A stretch of DNA of 64,000 nucleotides from JAJYIW01 sp963781665 (GCA_963781665.1 CAWAGA010000002.1:310001-374000), one strand, 5' to 3'; positions 18,692-28,207 are shown, numbered from the stretch's first letter. Notes: generated from the sequence alone by a model not told the origin. A program made the numbers and translations.

Positions 18692-21172
18692 ATGTATCAA
18701 CGAGACATTCCCTGGGAAAACTACTTGCACCGGTTCGGTTTCAAGGAAGACACCAGCCGGGGCTTACAGCGCTTTAACCTCCCGCAATACCAGCTGGCTC
18801 CTTCAGCTCGGCTGATCGCAGCCGAAGGCGAGCTTAAATCCATCCTGGATCGCAGCCTCTACACCCTAACTGTGAGCGTCGATCCCAGAACGGTTACACC
18901 CGAAGGGCTGCAATCTTCTTTTGATTGGGCAATGGGCTCGTTGCTGTGGAAGATGGAACTGCCGCGCCAGAACCTGCTCGACCAGATCGGGCCGCTCAGG
19001 AACCAGGGAACTCAATCGATCATCGATGCCCGCCGGCGGGTGGATACTGCTTACCTCAACGGCAGCTACAGCGAAGCGCTGCGCGCTTTCCAGACGCTCG
19101 AATCTGTCAACTATCAGGACTTCTCGCTCTATCTGACCGCAGGTCACATCTACCTCTACCACCAGAAACCGGTCGAGCTGGAAAAAGCCAGGGCGGCGTA
19201 CCTTAAAGCCGGCATCTGCGCATCGCCGCGGGCACCACTATATGCCGGAAGGGCGCTTTTATGGGCCGCATTCGCGGCTTATCTGCAGCACGACGACGTC
19301 TCGGCCCTGGAATATTCTCTCCGGGCCCTCCAGGTGACCCTGCAGTGGGGTGAAGCCTGGTATACCCTGGCGCGCATCTCCGCCGCGATCTGCCAGCCGG
19401 ATGAGGCATTGCCGGCGCTGGAACAGGCCATCCGCGCCGACCGGGTTTACGCCCTGCGCGCCGCCACAGACCGGGATTTCAGCCCGATCGAAGAGGACGT
19501 CAAAAGCCTGTTCGAGCGCCTGCGACTGGAAGCCCGCCAGCAAGCCGAAACGTACGGAAAAAGCCTGACCTCTGAAGCCGCCATCTCTGCCCTACCCACC
19601 CAGGACCAGGTAACCAGCCAGCGCCTGCAGGCCGACATCAGCGAACGCTGGCGCCAGGATTCCTACTTCGGCTACCTCGACGCAGCCGGAAAGATGATGC
19701 GCTTCAAGCTCTACGTGGATGGGCTGCGCCTGCCGGAGCGCGACCGCCTGGTAACCGAAACCAACCGGGTGCTGGCGCAGCTGCGGACCGAGATCAACAA
19801 CGATAACTACTCTCCCGGATTGAAGGATCTCTTTCAAAACGAGCTCCAAGGTGTCGAAAATTCTATGGCCGGCGTCCCAACCTTATCGCTGGCCCAGGTA
19901 GCCCTTAACCAAGCCAACAAAGTCGAGACCCTGTGGAAACTGGCCTCCAGCCAGGTGGTGCTGGCGGGCCATGCAGCTGAGGTCAACCTCGTGGCCTTCG
20001 ATCCCAGCGGCCAATGGCTGGCTTCGGGCGGGCCATGGGAACAAAGCATCCGCCTCTGGGATATCTTCAGCGGCGAAACCCAGGCCACGCTGGCCGGGCA
20101 TACAGATGGGGTCAACGCCCTGTTATTCACCCCGGATGGAAAGATAATTATCTCTGCTGGCGGGCATTTCAAAGCTGAAGATTTCACCATCCGCCTGTGG
20201 GAAGCGCCAGGCGGTAGGGCAATAGAAGTCCTGGATGGGCATCAAGATATGGTCACGACCCTGGCGCTTAACGCCGATGGCAGCCTGCTGGCTTCGGGAT
20301 CGGCCGATGCCACCGTGGGACTGTGGGACGTGGCGGAACGCAAGCAGTTCGCCGGACTGCGCGGCCACCAATCGAACGTAACCTGCCTGGCCATCAATCC
20401 CGACAGCTCCCTGCTCATTTCGGGCGGAGAGGACCAGACCATCCGGTTATGGGACGTCGCCAGCGCCAACCAGGTCGGCATCCTCCTGGGCCACGAAGCG
20501 CCCATCGCCGCTGTTTACCTCATGCCTGATGGTAAGACCCTGATCTCTTACGCCGGAGACGGCACCATCCGCATGTGGGATGTGGTCAACCACCAGCTGC
20601 TTTCCGTCCACGAACAGCCGGGCAGGATAACCACCCTGGCGCTCAGCGGTGACGGCACCCGTCTGGCCTGGTCAATGGCCGACGACCCCGCCATACGCCT
20701 GTGGACCCCTGGCGACGACCAGCCGCCGCTGGTTTTGACTGGCCACACCAATCGGGTTACTACTCTGGCCTTCAGCAGCGACAACCAGCTGCTGGCCTCC
20801 GGCTCCGAATCCGGCATCTTGCGCCTGTGGGATGCAGCCAGCGGCAAAGGCAGGGCGATCCGCGGCGGGCACAGCGACCGGATCAACAACCTGGCGTTCA
20901 ACCCGAATGGCACCATGCTGGCGTCTGCCAGTCGAGATAAGACCGTGCGTTTGTGGGGATTGATCCTGTCTAATAGCGATGCGGAAGAGATCGAAGCCGA
21001 AGAAAAAGCCCGCCAGGAAAAAGAAGCCAGGGAGAAACAAGAAGCCCTGGAAAAAGCCGAACGCCAGCGCCTGGAATGGATCAAAGACGGCCGCTGTGAG
21101 GTCTGCGGGCAAAAAATAGGTTTCATAGACCGCCTGGCCAAACGCACCCGGTGTAAAGAACATCGTACGTAG
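18692..21172 (+). CDS. TPR-WD40 repeat protein with C-terminal zinc motif
   Basis: 826 aa. The first ~60 residues resemble no named domain. Residues about 110-300 read as helical TPR-like repeats (AYLNGSYSEALRAFQTLESV, AWYTLARISAAICQPDEALP). From about residue 422 there are eight WD40 blades, each with a GH...(I/V)RLWD pattern; the sixth is degenerate (HEQPGRI). A Glu/Lys/Arg-rich coiled coil (about 765-800) leads to a C-terminal CxxC...CxxH zinc motif (CEVCGQKIGF...RCKEH). No signal peptide, so it is a cytoplasmic scaffold, perhaps tied to a signalling or stress complex. GAGGGG precedes the ATG. No enzymatic domain is seen. Confidence 0.85.
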   Translation: MYQRDIPWENYLHRFGFKEDTSRGLQRFNLPQYQLAPSARLIAAEGELKSILDRSLYTLTVSVDPRTVTPEGLQSSFDWAMGSLLWKMELPRQNLLDQIGPLRNQGTQSIIDARRRVDTAYLNGSYSEALRAFQTLESVNYQDFSLYLTAGHIYLYHQKPVELEKARAAYLKAGICASPRAPLYAGRALLWAAFAAYLQHDDVSALEYSLRALQVTLQWGEAWYTLARISAAICQPDEALPALEQAIRADRVYALRAATDRDFSPIEEDVKSLFERLRLEARQQAETYGKSLTSEAAISALPTQDQVTSQRLQADISERWRQDSYFGYLDAAGKMMRFKLYVDGLRLPERDRLVTETNRVLAQLRTEINNDNYSPGLKDLFQNELQGVENSMAGVPTLSLAQVALNQANKVETLWKLASSQVVLAGHAAEVNLVAFDPSGQWLASGGPWEQSIRLWDIFSGETQATLAGHTDGVNALLFTPDGKIIISAGGHFKAEDFTIRLWEAPGGRAIEVLDGHQDMVTTLALNADGSLLASGSADATVGLWDVAERKQFAGLRGHQSNVTCLAINPDSSLLISGGEDQTIRLWDVASANQVGILLGHEAPIAAVYLMPDGKTLISYAGDGTIRMWDVVNHQLLSVHEQPGRITTLALSGDGTRLAWSMADDPAIRLWTPGDDQPPLVLTGHTNRVTTLAFSSDNQLLASGSESGILRLWDAASGKGRAIRGGHSDRINNLAFNPNGTMLASASRDKTVRLWGLILSNSDAEEIEAEEKARQEKEAREKQEALEKAERQRLEWIKDGRCEVCGQKIGFIDRLAKRTRCKEHRT

Positions 21173-21775
21173 GGGCAGGTTTTTGGCCCAGGGTGGTCAC
21201 CTTTTCCGAGAATACCTGTTTCACGTCACTTTACCAATCCCCCTCGCCTAAACCTGCCCACAATCGGTTAAAATATTTTCCCCGCAAGGGCAGGTTTCCA
21301 TGCCTGGCCGGCTGCTGCGCCAGAAATCTCCAATTCAGACTGCAATTCCTTGCCCGAATTAGACCCAAACAATATTCCAGGTTAATGATTATCATCGGGG
21401 GCTGTCCAAAAAGATAGGACAGCCTTTTGTTCATTGCGGCCAGCTCGGTAGACAGGCCTTGAGTACTATCATACGATTTATCTTTCCAGAAGGCTAAACC
21501 CACCACAATATGTTCTAACATTTATATGAATGGTGGAGGTAAGTGCAGCGATCAGATTATTTTGGGTTAAAGAATGTTACGCATAGTTTAATCCGATATT
21601 AATTTGGAATGGGTACATTATGAACATACTAATTTTGACCGAGTTTCCAAAATAGCACCTCCTTACGAGAGATGGGTATTGTGCTGTGGTTTCGCCGACC
21701 GTTAAAGAGGTTATTAATCGATCCAAGCAATCGTTTAAAAAAAACTGTAGTAAATATGGAAAGGAAGAAGATACC
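21173..21775. other. Intergenic region with one terminator
   Basis: About 600 bp without a convincing gene. It contains two copies of GGGCAGGTTT (near 21173 and 21288), a terminator-like hairpin at 21400-21431, and an AT-rich stretch before the methyltransferase gene. Open frames here have no domain-like content. Confidence 0.5.
21400..21431 (+). terminator. Intrinsic terminator
   Basis: GGCTGTCC (21400-21407) pairs with GGACAGCC (21417-21424) across a 9-nt loop, followed by TTTTGTT. It lies 230 bp past the WD40 gene. The GGGGCTGTCCAAAAAG sequence also resembles the outer end of some insertion sequences, so it could be an element remnant. Confidence 0.6.
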
Positions 21776-22573
21776 ATGATTGACGCTACCAGTAATCCTG
21801 GTTATGTCAACACCAGCTACCTGGCAAAGATTGCCGAACTATCCAGGCAAATCAAAAATCGCACCTATGAAGTGATGCAGGTGGAAACCGGGCACCATGT
21901 CATCGATATTGGCTGTGGCCCCGGCTCAGATACCTTGCCATTAGCAAAACTGACTGGCCCCACCGGTTCTGTCGTGGGCTTCGACTATGACCTGGCCATG
22001 GTTCAGGAGGCAGAGCGGTTGGCAAAGCAGGCACAAGTACAGGACTATGTCCATCACTTCTCAACCCCGATACCGCCCATCCCTTATCCTGATGGTGCCT
22101 TTCTTTCTGCTCGAAGCGAGCGGGTTTTTCAGCATATAAGCGATCCACAGCCTTTACTCAACGAGATGCGGCGGGTAACTCGCCCGGGAGGTTGGGTTGT
22201 GGTCGTCGATACCGACCACAGCAGCATCTCGGCAGACATACTTGATGATTCGCTTGTTGATATTGAGTGGGGGTTGCGCCGGGCGCGGGTTGAGATGTTC
22301 AATAACGGCTTCTCGGGGCGAAAACTTTATCGCCAGTTTATCATTGCGGGTTTTCGCGATGTAACCGTTGAATTATTCCCGATTACTGTCACCAGCAACG
22401 TTGAAGGACGTTACGCAACGGCAGCAGATAAAGTCGAGAAATATGCAATCGCTAAAGGGATTGTAACTGAAGAAGAAGTCCGGAGGCTGCAAGGCGCACA
22501 GGAAAAAGCTGACCAGGAAGGCATTTCTTTTGGCTATGGGGTGATTCTGCTTGTCGCCGGGAAAGTCCCCTGA
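21776..22573 (+). CDS. Class I SAM-dependent methyltransferase
   Basis: 265 aa. The SAM-binding motif I is VIDIGCGPGSDT (near residue 42), followed by GFDYDLAMV (motif II acidic residue) and the post-motif RPGGWVVVVDTDH. The N-terminal 'YLAKIAELSRQIKNRTYEVM' helix is typical of UbiE-like type 11 methyltransferases. Substrate unknown. I use the ATG at 21776 because AGGAAGAAG precedes it; the frame stays open to 21686, but that part has no conserved look. Monocistronic, with tRNA-Ser 110 bp downstream. Confidence 0.85.
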   Translation: MIDATSNPGYVNTSYLAKIAELSRQIKNRTYEVMQVETGHHVIDIGCGPGSDTLPLAKLTGPTGSVVGFDYDLAMVQEAERLAKQAQVQDYVHHFSTPIPPIPYPDGAFLSARSERVFQHISDPQPLLNEMRRVTRPGGWVVVVDTDHSSISADILDDSLVDIEWGLRRARVEMFNNGFSGRKLYRQFIIAGFRDVTVELFPITVTSNVEGRYATAADKVEKYAIAKGIVTEEEVRRLQGAQEKADQEGISFGYGVILLVAGKVP

Positions 22574-22683
22574 GCAGTGAGAAGTTCGGGAATGTCGGCA
22601 TTCTCGTAATTTTGAAGTAGATCTCGTATCCGCATTAACAATGCGGTATAATTCACGACGCCCGGTTGGGAATGGGCATATTC

Positions 22684-22770
22684 GGAGAGGTCGCGTAGTC
22701 TGGCCTAGCGCGCACGCCTGGAGAGCGTGTTTCCCGTAAGGGAACGAGGGTTCGAATCCCTCCCTCTCCG
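22684..22770 (+). tRNA. tRNA-Ser (GGA)
   Basis: 87 nt. Acceptor GGAGAGG pairs with CCTCTCC (22763-22769) plus discriminator G. The anticodon stem CACGC/GCGTG encloses loop CTGGAGA with anticodon GGA. A long variable arm (TTTCCCGTAAGGGAAC) and T-arm GAGGG-TTCGAAT-CCCTC fit a class II serine tRNA. CCA is not encoded. Confidence 0.96.
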
Positions 22771-22918
22771 CTCTGCATTTAAAACCACGAGCGGGTTCGA
22801 ACACCATCGAGGTGCACGTCCAGTACTCTGCGCAAAGACCGCTCCGAGGATGCGATGCGACCCTCTATCCTCTGCAATTAAACCTTAGGGCGGGCCTGCA
22901 CCATCGAGGTGCAGGTCC
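22771..22918 (+). repeat. Imperfect direct repeat after tRNA-Ser with hairpin
   Basis: Two diverged copies about 99 bp apart (22771-22820 and 22870-22918) share CTCTGCA-TTAAA-CC, a GCGGG block, and CACCATCGAGGTGCA-GTCC. The second copy folds into a near-perfect hairpin (CCTGCACC, ATCGA, GGTGCAGG at 22895-22915). The first contains GCGGGTTCGAAC, a T-arm-like string. It may be tRNA-derived flank amplification. Confidence 0.55.
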
Positions 22919-23030
22919 CTTATGGTAAAATTCCAACAATCCTTTACTCGCTGTCGCACCTAACACCTCAAGAATCCCGATGCCGCTTGATTTCCTTCCG
23001 AATTCTACTCTCTGACCATTGACAAATCCC

Positions 23031-24086
23031 ATGATGCTCCCCCGCGACCGTGTCCTCGCCGCCCTGGCATTCAAACCCGTCGATATCATCCCCCTCCAAA
23101 TCCACCCCTCTCCGGCCGGCATCTACGAGCACGGCCAGAAATTGATCGATTTGATGCGCGCCTGCGGTCACGATTTCGGCGACCAGGCCGACCTGTGCCT
23201 GCCGGTGGTCCCCGCTGAAGATTTTGACAGCGACGGCCGCTACCATAAGATCCGCACGGATGAATGGGGCACAACCTGGGAACACCGTATTTACGGCGTT
23301 TGGGGCTACCGCATCCGCTACCCCCTCGCAGATATCTCCCTGCTGGCCAGCTATAAGACTTCCCCGGTCCAGCGGTTGGCAGGCCTGGAGTTGGAGCGCG
23401 TCCGAGCCGAGGGAGCCACTCATCACCAGCGCTACTTCCAGCTGGGGGGCGGTGCCAGCCTGTTCGAGACGATGCAGTCGCTGCGCCCGTTCGAAGATGT
23501 TTTAATCGACATCATGCAGGACACGCCCGAAATCAACCGTCTGGCTGACATGCTGCTGGAATATAACGCGGCCATCCTCGAAAATGCCTTGCTGGCCGGC
23601 GTGGACGCCGTGGCCGTGGGGGACGATTTTGGCACCCAGCAGGGGCTGATGATGGCTCCGGCCGTCTGGCGCCGTTTTTTCAAACCCCGCTACCAACAGC
23701 TGGTCGAACCGGCCGTGCGCGCTGGCAAAGCGGTCTTCTTCCACACCTGCGGGCAGGTCGAGTCCATCCTGGACGACCTGCGCCAGGTGGGGATGAGCGC
23801 CGTCTGGCCGCAGCTGCAGGTCTTCGACCAACCCACCCTGGCGAAGCGCTGCCGGGATTTAGGCCTGGCGGTACAACTCCACCCGGACCGGGGCGACCTG
23901 ATGCAGCGTTCCAGCCCCTCTCAGGTGCGCGATTACGTCCTGCGCCTGGTCGATGACTTCGCTTGCCTCACCGGCGGATCGTGGCTGTACCTTGAAATCG
24001 ACCCGGGCTTCCCCTGGGCCAATGTCGAAGCCTTATTCGAGACCGCCATGGAGCTGCGAGGTTCGACTGCGGACTCGTCAAAATGA
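23031..24086 (+). CDS. Uroporphyrinogen decarboxylase-family protein
   Basis: About 351 aa of the URO-D/MtaA TIM-barrel superfamily: N-terminal 'PRDRVLAALAFKPVDIIPLQ', mid-region 'AGVDAVAVGDDFGTQ', 'FFHTCGQVESILDDL' and a late 'PGFPWANVEALFETA'. The HTCG motif is the zinc and corrinoid-methyltransferase signature rather than that of haem-pathway HemE, so it more likely belongs to the methyltransferase-like branch, substrate unknown. Start is uncertain: ATG at 23031 or 23034, with TTG at 23019 also in frame and no Shine-Dalgarno. It stands alone on the plus strand, converging on the VOC gene. Confidence 0.82.
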   Translation: MMLPRDRVLAALAFKPVDIIPLQIHPSPAGIYEHGQKLIDLMRACGHDFGDQADLCLPVVPAEDFDSDGRYHKIRTDEWGTTWEHRIYGVWGYRIRYPLADISLLASYKTSPVQRLAGLELERVRAEGATHHQRYFQLGGGASLFETMQSLRPFEDVLIDIMQDTPEINRLADMLLEYNAAILENALLAGVDAVAVGDDFGTQQGLMMAPAVWRRFFKPRYQQLVEPAVRAGKAVFFHTCGQVESILDDLRQVGMSAVWPQLQVFDQPTLAKRCRDLGLAVQLHPDRGDLMQRSSPSQVRDYVLRLVDDFACLTGGSWLYLEIDPGFPWANVEALFETAMELRGSTADSSK

Positions 24087-24094
24087 TCCGCTGA

Positions 24095-24511
24095 TCACAT
24101 TTTCTTGCCCTCGATATTCACCATCCACTGGATCCCAAATTTATCCGTGCACATGCCAAAGGTATCGCCCCAGGGCGATTTGTCCAGCGGCAATGTCACC
24201 TGGCCGCCGGCCGAAAGCTTTTGATAGTAGGCTTGAAGTTCGGCTTCATTATCCCCAGTGAGCGACATGCTGATGTTCGTTCCAGGCTGGTGCTGTATAT
24301 GGCTCGGAGTGTCGGATGCCATAAACTGGATGCCGTTATCGTTTTCCAGCACCGCATGCATAATTTTATTATCGTCTGCCGGGTCCCCCGGGACCCCAAA
24401 TTCTTTAAACGTCTGCATGGTGAGTTTGCCGCCAAATACCGTTTTGTAGAATTCCATCGCTGCACGAGCGTTATTACTAAAATTCAAGTAAGTCCGAAGT
24501 TGTGTTTGCAT
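24095..24511 (-). CDS. VOC-fold protein of the PhnB type
   Basis: 138 aa, cytoplasmic. Paired beta-alpha-beta-beta-beta modules of the glyoxalase/VOC superfamily: 'TYLNFSNNARAAMEFYKTVF' at the N-terminus, the central 'ENDNGIQFMASDTPS', and the family ending 'WGDTFGMCTDKFGIQWMVN'. PhnB-like proteins are small VOC proteins, mostly without an assigned reaction. AAAGG precedes the ATG at 24511. It converges on the URO-D-like gene with only 8 bp between stops. Confidence 0.88.
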   Translation of the reverse strand: MQTQLRTYLNFSNNARAAMEFYKTVFGGKLTMQTFKEFGVPGDPADDNKIMHAVLENDNGIQFMASDTPSHIQHQPGTNISMSLTGDNEAELQAYYQKLSAGGQVTLPLDKSPWGDTFGMCTDKFGIQWMVNIEGKKM

Positions 24512-25039
24512 GGGTTACCTTTTCCTCTATCGACCTAACAGGTTAAATAAAATTTGTGTCTGTAAGATGCCCCCTTGCGCCTTTCCTTATCCTGGTGCTC
24601 TGCCAGGAGGGATTGGGCTCGATCAACGTCCAGCCCAGGCAGTTGGTCCATTGATATATTGTTCGGGGTCGCCCAGGTTTGCCAGGCAGGTGTCCACCTG
24701 CGAGGCGGCTGCATGCGGTTTCGCACCAAGCCTGCTGCAGAGGGCTGTAATCTCATCGCCTTCCTGGCTGAGATTTGGCCCCTTTTTATGAACACGGGCT
24801 TGCTCGGATGCTTCAGCTCTAATCCGCACCGTTCACGCCTTTCTCATAGAATGATTGATGGCAGGCCGGAACTCGTAAATCGACCCGATATATTAATTTA
24901 TTAGCTCGATTTATTCTGGCTAATAATAACCAATCGACCCTGGAGTAGATGATAAGCTTCGGGGTCATTGCATTTTTCATCCAATTTTCCCGAAGCATAT
25001 TGATCATCTACTAAACCAATAAATTTACTAATTAGCTGT
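24512..25039. other. Intergenic region with long inverted repeat
   Basis: 528 bp with no convincing gene. The main content is an inverted repeat at 24945-25011: GTAGATGAT-AAGCTTCGGG against CCCGAAGC-ATATT-GATCATCTAC, arms of about 20 nt around a ~25-nt AT-rich centre. AT-rich strings flank it on both sides. It sits just past the stop of the SnoaL-like gene, so it could act as its terminator, or be a small mobile (MITE-like) remnant. Confidence 0.55.
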
Positions 25040-25459
25040 TTACATCTTGGGAATACTATCAATACCCAGCTGCTGGAACACCCCTAACGCATCGAAGTTC
25101 ACCCAATTATCGGTTGCTTTTCCATCTACAATCTTGAAGATGCCGGTTCCGGTGACAGTAAAAGACCTGCCGGTCGGTGGAATGCCCAAAAAATTAGCCG
25201 AATGGGTGCCGCTAAACGTGAAATGGGCGGCTACCCGGTCCCCCTCGGCCACCATATCCTCGACCGTCAATTTTCGGTTCGAAAGAGAGCTCCACAACCC
25301 AATGAGCTGTTTGGCGCCTTCGATCCCTTTCATCGGAGGCAGCGAGGGGTCGTGGTTGGTCCAATTCGCAGCATAATACTTTCCGACATCATTCACATTT
25401 GCGTTTTCGATTAAGTTGAGTATATTGCGAACGACCGTCTTATTCGATTCAGTGGACAT
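25040..25459 (-). CDS. SnoaL-like ester cyclase/NTF2-fold protein
   Basis: 139 aa, single NTF2-like fold. It shows the SnoaL-family layout: N-terminal helices 'TVVRNILNLIENANVNDVG', 'WTNHDPSLPPMKGIEGAKQL', 'AEGDRVAAHFTFSGTHSANF', and the closing 'WVNFDALGVFQQLG'. Members range from polyketide cyclases to proteins with no known reaction; there is no polyketide cluster here. AAAGGAG precedes the ATG at 25459. Probably monocistronic. Confidence 0.87.
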   Translation of the reverse strand: MSTESNKTVVRNILNLIENANVNDVGKYYAANWTNHDPSLPPMKGIEGAKQLIGLWSSLSNRKLTVEDMVAEGDRVAAHFTFSGTHSANFLGIPPTGRSFTVTGTGIFKIVDGKATDNWVNFDALGVFQQLGIDSIPKM

Positions 25460-25604
25460 ATTTCTAACTCCTTTACCAGTAGAGTGAATTGGATATTATA
25501 TGTCTACTATATCATTTTTTATCCAGAATTCAAGCCGCAGAATTTTATAGCAGGACCGCCTCAGCACAATTTTTTCTTGACACCTATTGGTGAACTACAT
25601 CGGT

Positions 25605-26630
25605 CTATCCGCCTTCCTCCCTGGAAAACAATTTGATCGTTCCTTTACAAGCCGGCAGGGTTACCAGAACCTGGTAATCGCCCGGGTCCAAGGCGAGCTC
25701 TTGTGGGTTTACGCTCGCCTGGCCGATCGAGGTCTGCGGGTCGGTCATATCGAGAAATACCATCTCGTAGCCCTGAGGCCCAACCAGGCGGACGTTAACC
25801 GGAGCGCCTTCGATGTGGTCAAGCAATATATACAGGCTGACACTGGTAGGTACTTCTAATGAGAACTGGTAGACACTTTGAGCACTCAGGGCATGATCCG
25901 CCAGGTCCAATCCTGCGACCTGCTGGTAGCCGGCAAGGGATGTAAATGCCTTAGGCGGGTTGGATAGGCTGAGGCCATAGGCTGACGCCAGTATGATTGC
26001 GCCGACTGCTCCCAGTGAGATCAGGCTTTTACGAGCTGCCGGCTGGCGCAAATCGATCGTCGCAGTCCGAAAACGACTGACAAAGAAAGCAAACCCGCCC
26101 ATTAAGCGCAAGAAAATGACGATACAAGCGACGTAAACTATTAGTGCGCCCCCCGTTTCCTTAAGCGGGGGGATGCGGGTGATGGTCAAGAAGACATATG
26201 AATCATCACCGGGGGTAAGGCCGAACATGACCAGCACAGGTATGGTAATCCAGGCCAACACGGCATTGATTGAGATCAGAGCAAAAATGGTTTTGAAATA
26301 GTAAAAGATAATCTCTTTGCGCCCTGCCGTTAATGCTAACAGCGCCAGGCAAACCAGCACTGGCAGCGACACACCCGCGATGGTGATGAGAGCCCGCTGC
26401 CAGGGTAAGAAGGTGCCGTCCAGGCCAACATGGGCGCTGAAATCAATGAAATTGATACTGAAACCGGTGATATTTCCACCAAAAAGCCAACCCAGCAAGG
26501 CATGGCCTCCTTCGTGGGTAAAGGTGTAAATTATCGTGCTAATTAGCAAAAGGAAAATGACTGTACCGATGGATGCAGCGATCGTTTTCGCATCAGGTCT
26601 TATTTCGGTGGGTGACGTCGTGCCATTCAT
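25605..26630 (-). CDS. M50-like membrane metalloprotease
   Basis: 341 aa. After ~15 residues comes a membrane helix ending in the zinc-binding motif HEGGH (HExxH type, in 'FTHEGGHALLGWLFGG'), then further helices (to about residue 235) and a soluble C-terminal domain of ~100 residues. The layout matches the M50B-like or DUF3267-like zincin membrane proteins that cut within or near the bilayer; the target is unknown. I start at ATG 26630, with TGGAG just upstream; the open frame extends to 26969 but that stretch looks non-coding. The second metal-ligand motif typical of M50 (NxxPxxxxDG) is not obvious, so activity is uncertain. Confidence 0.75.
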   Translation of the reverse strand: MNGTTSPTEIRPDAKTIAASIGTVIFLLLISTIIYTFTHEGGHALLGWLFGGNITGFSINFIDFSAHVGLDGTFLPWQRALITIAGVSLPVLVCLALLALTAGRKEIIFYYFKTIFALISINAVLAWITIPVLVMFGLTPGDDSYVFLTITRIPPLKETGGALIVYVACIVIFLRLMGGFAFFVSRFRTATIDLRQPAARKSLISLGAVGAIILASAYGLSLSNPPKAFTSLAGYQQVAGLDLADHALSAQSVYQFSLEVPTSVSLYILLDHIEGAPVNVRLVGPQGYEMVFLDMTDPQTSIGQASVNPQELALDPGDYQVLVTLPACKGTIKLFSREEGG

Positions 26631-27046
26631 TGTTTCTCCATGATTCGATATTTGTGGCCGGGGACGGCCTGCGGTAGAGCTGGTCTTCCTGCTATTTAAG
26701 TGGATTAGTATCGAGGTAACCCCAATTTTGCTGGAATTCTCCCCCACTGGGGATGATGTGGTCATGAAAACCTGGCCGGCTTTGATCGAGGTGTTGTTGT
26801 GAATGGTGCGAGCACAACCCGAGAGCTTCTCAATCTGATACGACAGCATGGCTGGATGCACGTCACGCGAGGTGATCCCAGTAGTGAAGATATTGTGACC
26901 GTCCGGGATCACCTCGGCCAGCACCCTGGCATCTACCGAACCGGTTCTGCTTCTTCTTCTGAGACACACTACAGCAAAGCAGCTACCTAATTGAGGTATT
27001 TGTGAAACGAATTATGAGGTGCTAGACACTTCACTAAAATCTCTAT
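26631..27046. other. Intergenic region, no gene recognised
   Basis: 416 bp between the M50-like gene and nagA. Open frames exist on both strands but none shows domain-like composition, a ribosome site or a signal sequence. It could be a decayed gene beyond recognition. Confidence 0.45.
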
Positions 27047-28207
27047 TTATGGGCGAGATGGGAAGTAGATCTCTCCCATCCGAAAAACTGTCCTGACCGA
27101 AAAGGGTGGTTCCACCAGGAGGAGGTCAGCGTTTGCGCCAGCCTTGATTTCCCCCATTTCATCACTGATGCCTAGCGATGCCGCTGGGACAGATGTAGCC
27201 ATGGTCACCGCCTGGCTGAAAGTGCAGCCGCCGAACTCGATCATGTTGGCAACTGCCCGGTCGAGCGTCAGGGTGCTGCCGGCCAGGCTGCCTGAAGCGA
27301 TCCTGGCTACACCGTCTTTGACAAAAGCGGTGTGCCCACCTAAATCATATTGGCCGTCGCTCAAGCCGGTGGCGCGAATCCCATCGGTCACCAGGATGGT
27401 GCGGTCGACGCCTTTCAAGCGCACGATCATTTGAAGCACCGCAGGGTGGATGTGAATTCCATCGGCAATCATCTCGCAGAACACACGCTCGTCGCTCAGA
27501 ACCGCCCCGACCACCCCTGGGTCTCTGTGGTTCATGGGGACCATCCCGTTGAACGTATGAGTCGAATGGTCCAAACCGGCCTCAATCGCTTCCATCGTCT
27601 GGCGGTAGGTGGCACCGCTGTGCCCGGCGGAGAACCTGATCCCCCGGGCAATGCCTTGACGGATGCATTCCACCGCACCGGGTAATTCAGGTGCGATTGA
27701 AATCAAGCGCACCAGGCCGGTGCCGAACCAGGAACGGTATTCATCCGGCTGTGGATCGCGCACCCATTCTTGCGGTTGGGCGCCTTTAAAAGCTGGGTTG
27801 ATATATGGACCTTCAAGATGGACACCGATCACCCTGGCACCGGCTTCATCTAATCCGGGCTGCTTTACGTTGGCGATTGCCTGCCGGATAGCTTCGGGCG
27901 ATTGGGTGATGGTGGTTGCCAGAAAAGCGGTCACTCCGTGCTGGATGAAGAAATCCGCCATGGATTTCAACGCCTGGGGGGTGGCGTCCATGGCATCAAA
28001 TCCGGCTGCGCCGTGGGTATGCACGTCGACGAGCCCAGGAGTGATAGTCAGGCCGCCGGCATCGATGGTACTGACACCTTCCGGATTACGGGTCACTTCT
28101 CTCTCTGCTTCGATAGCAACAATTTTGCCATCGTGGATGATGATCACCCTTTGGGTGAGGGTTTGATGTGGGGAAACGATCATGCCGTTGCGAATCCAGG
28201 TATCCAT
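27047..28207 (-). CDS. nagA: N-acetylglucosamine-6-phosphate deacetylase
   Basis: About 386 aa, amidohydrolase fold. Motifs: VDVHTHGAAGFDAMD (metal and active-site region), HLEGPYI, SAGHSGA, HTFNGMVPMNHRDPG, and LVTDGIRATG with the catalytic Asp. It deacetylates GlcNAc-6-P to GlcN-6-P in amino-sugar recycling or use. The chosen start is the ATG at 28207 with GGAG about 10 nt upstream; in-frame ATGs at 28222 and 28243 are possible. A decayed DeoR-type regulator lies just upstream on the same strand, so the gene has probably lost its local repressor. No nagB is in the window. Confidence 0.93.
   Translation of the reverse strand: MDTWIRNGMIVSPHQTLTQRVIIIHDGKIVAIEAEREVTRNPEGVSTIDAGGLTITPGLVDVHTHGAAGFDAMDATPQALKSMADFFIQHGVTAFLATTITQSPEAIRQAIANVKQPGLDEAGARVIGVHLEGPYINPAFKGAQPQEWVRDPQPDEYRSWFGTGLVRLISIAPELPGAVECIRQGIARGIRFSAGHSGATYRQTMEAIEAGLDHSTHTFNGMVPMNHRDPGVVGAVLSDERVFCEMIADGIHIHPAVLQMIVRLKGVDRTILVTDGIRATGLSDGQYDLGGHTAFVKDGVARIASGSLAGSTLTLDRAVANMIEFGGCTFSQAVTMATSVPAASLGISDEMGEIKAGANADLLLVEPPFSVRTVFRMGEIYFPSRP

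Noticed and set aside
26631..26969. N-terminal extension of the M50-like protein
   Set aside because: A good Shine-Dalgarno precedes ATG 26630, and the extra 113 residues look non-coding.
26799..26990. Small plus-strand frame near nagA
   Set aside because: No domain, no ribosome site, overlaps another frame of similar quality on the other strand.
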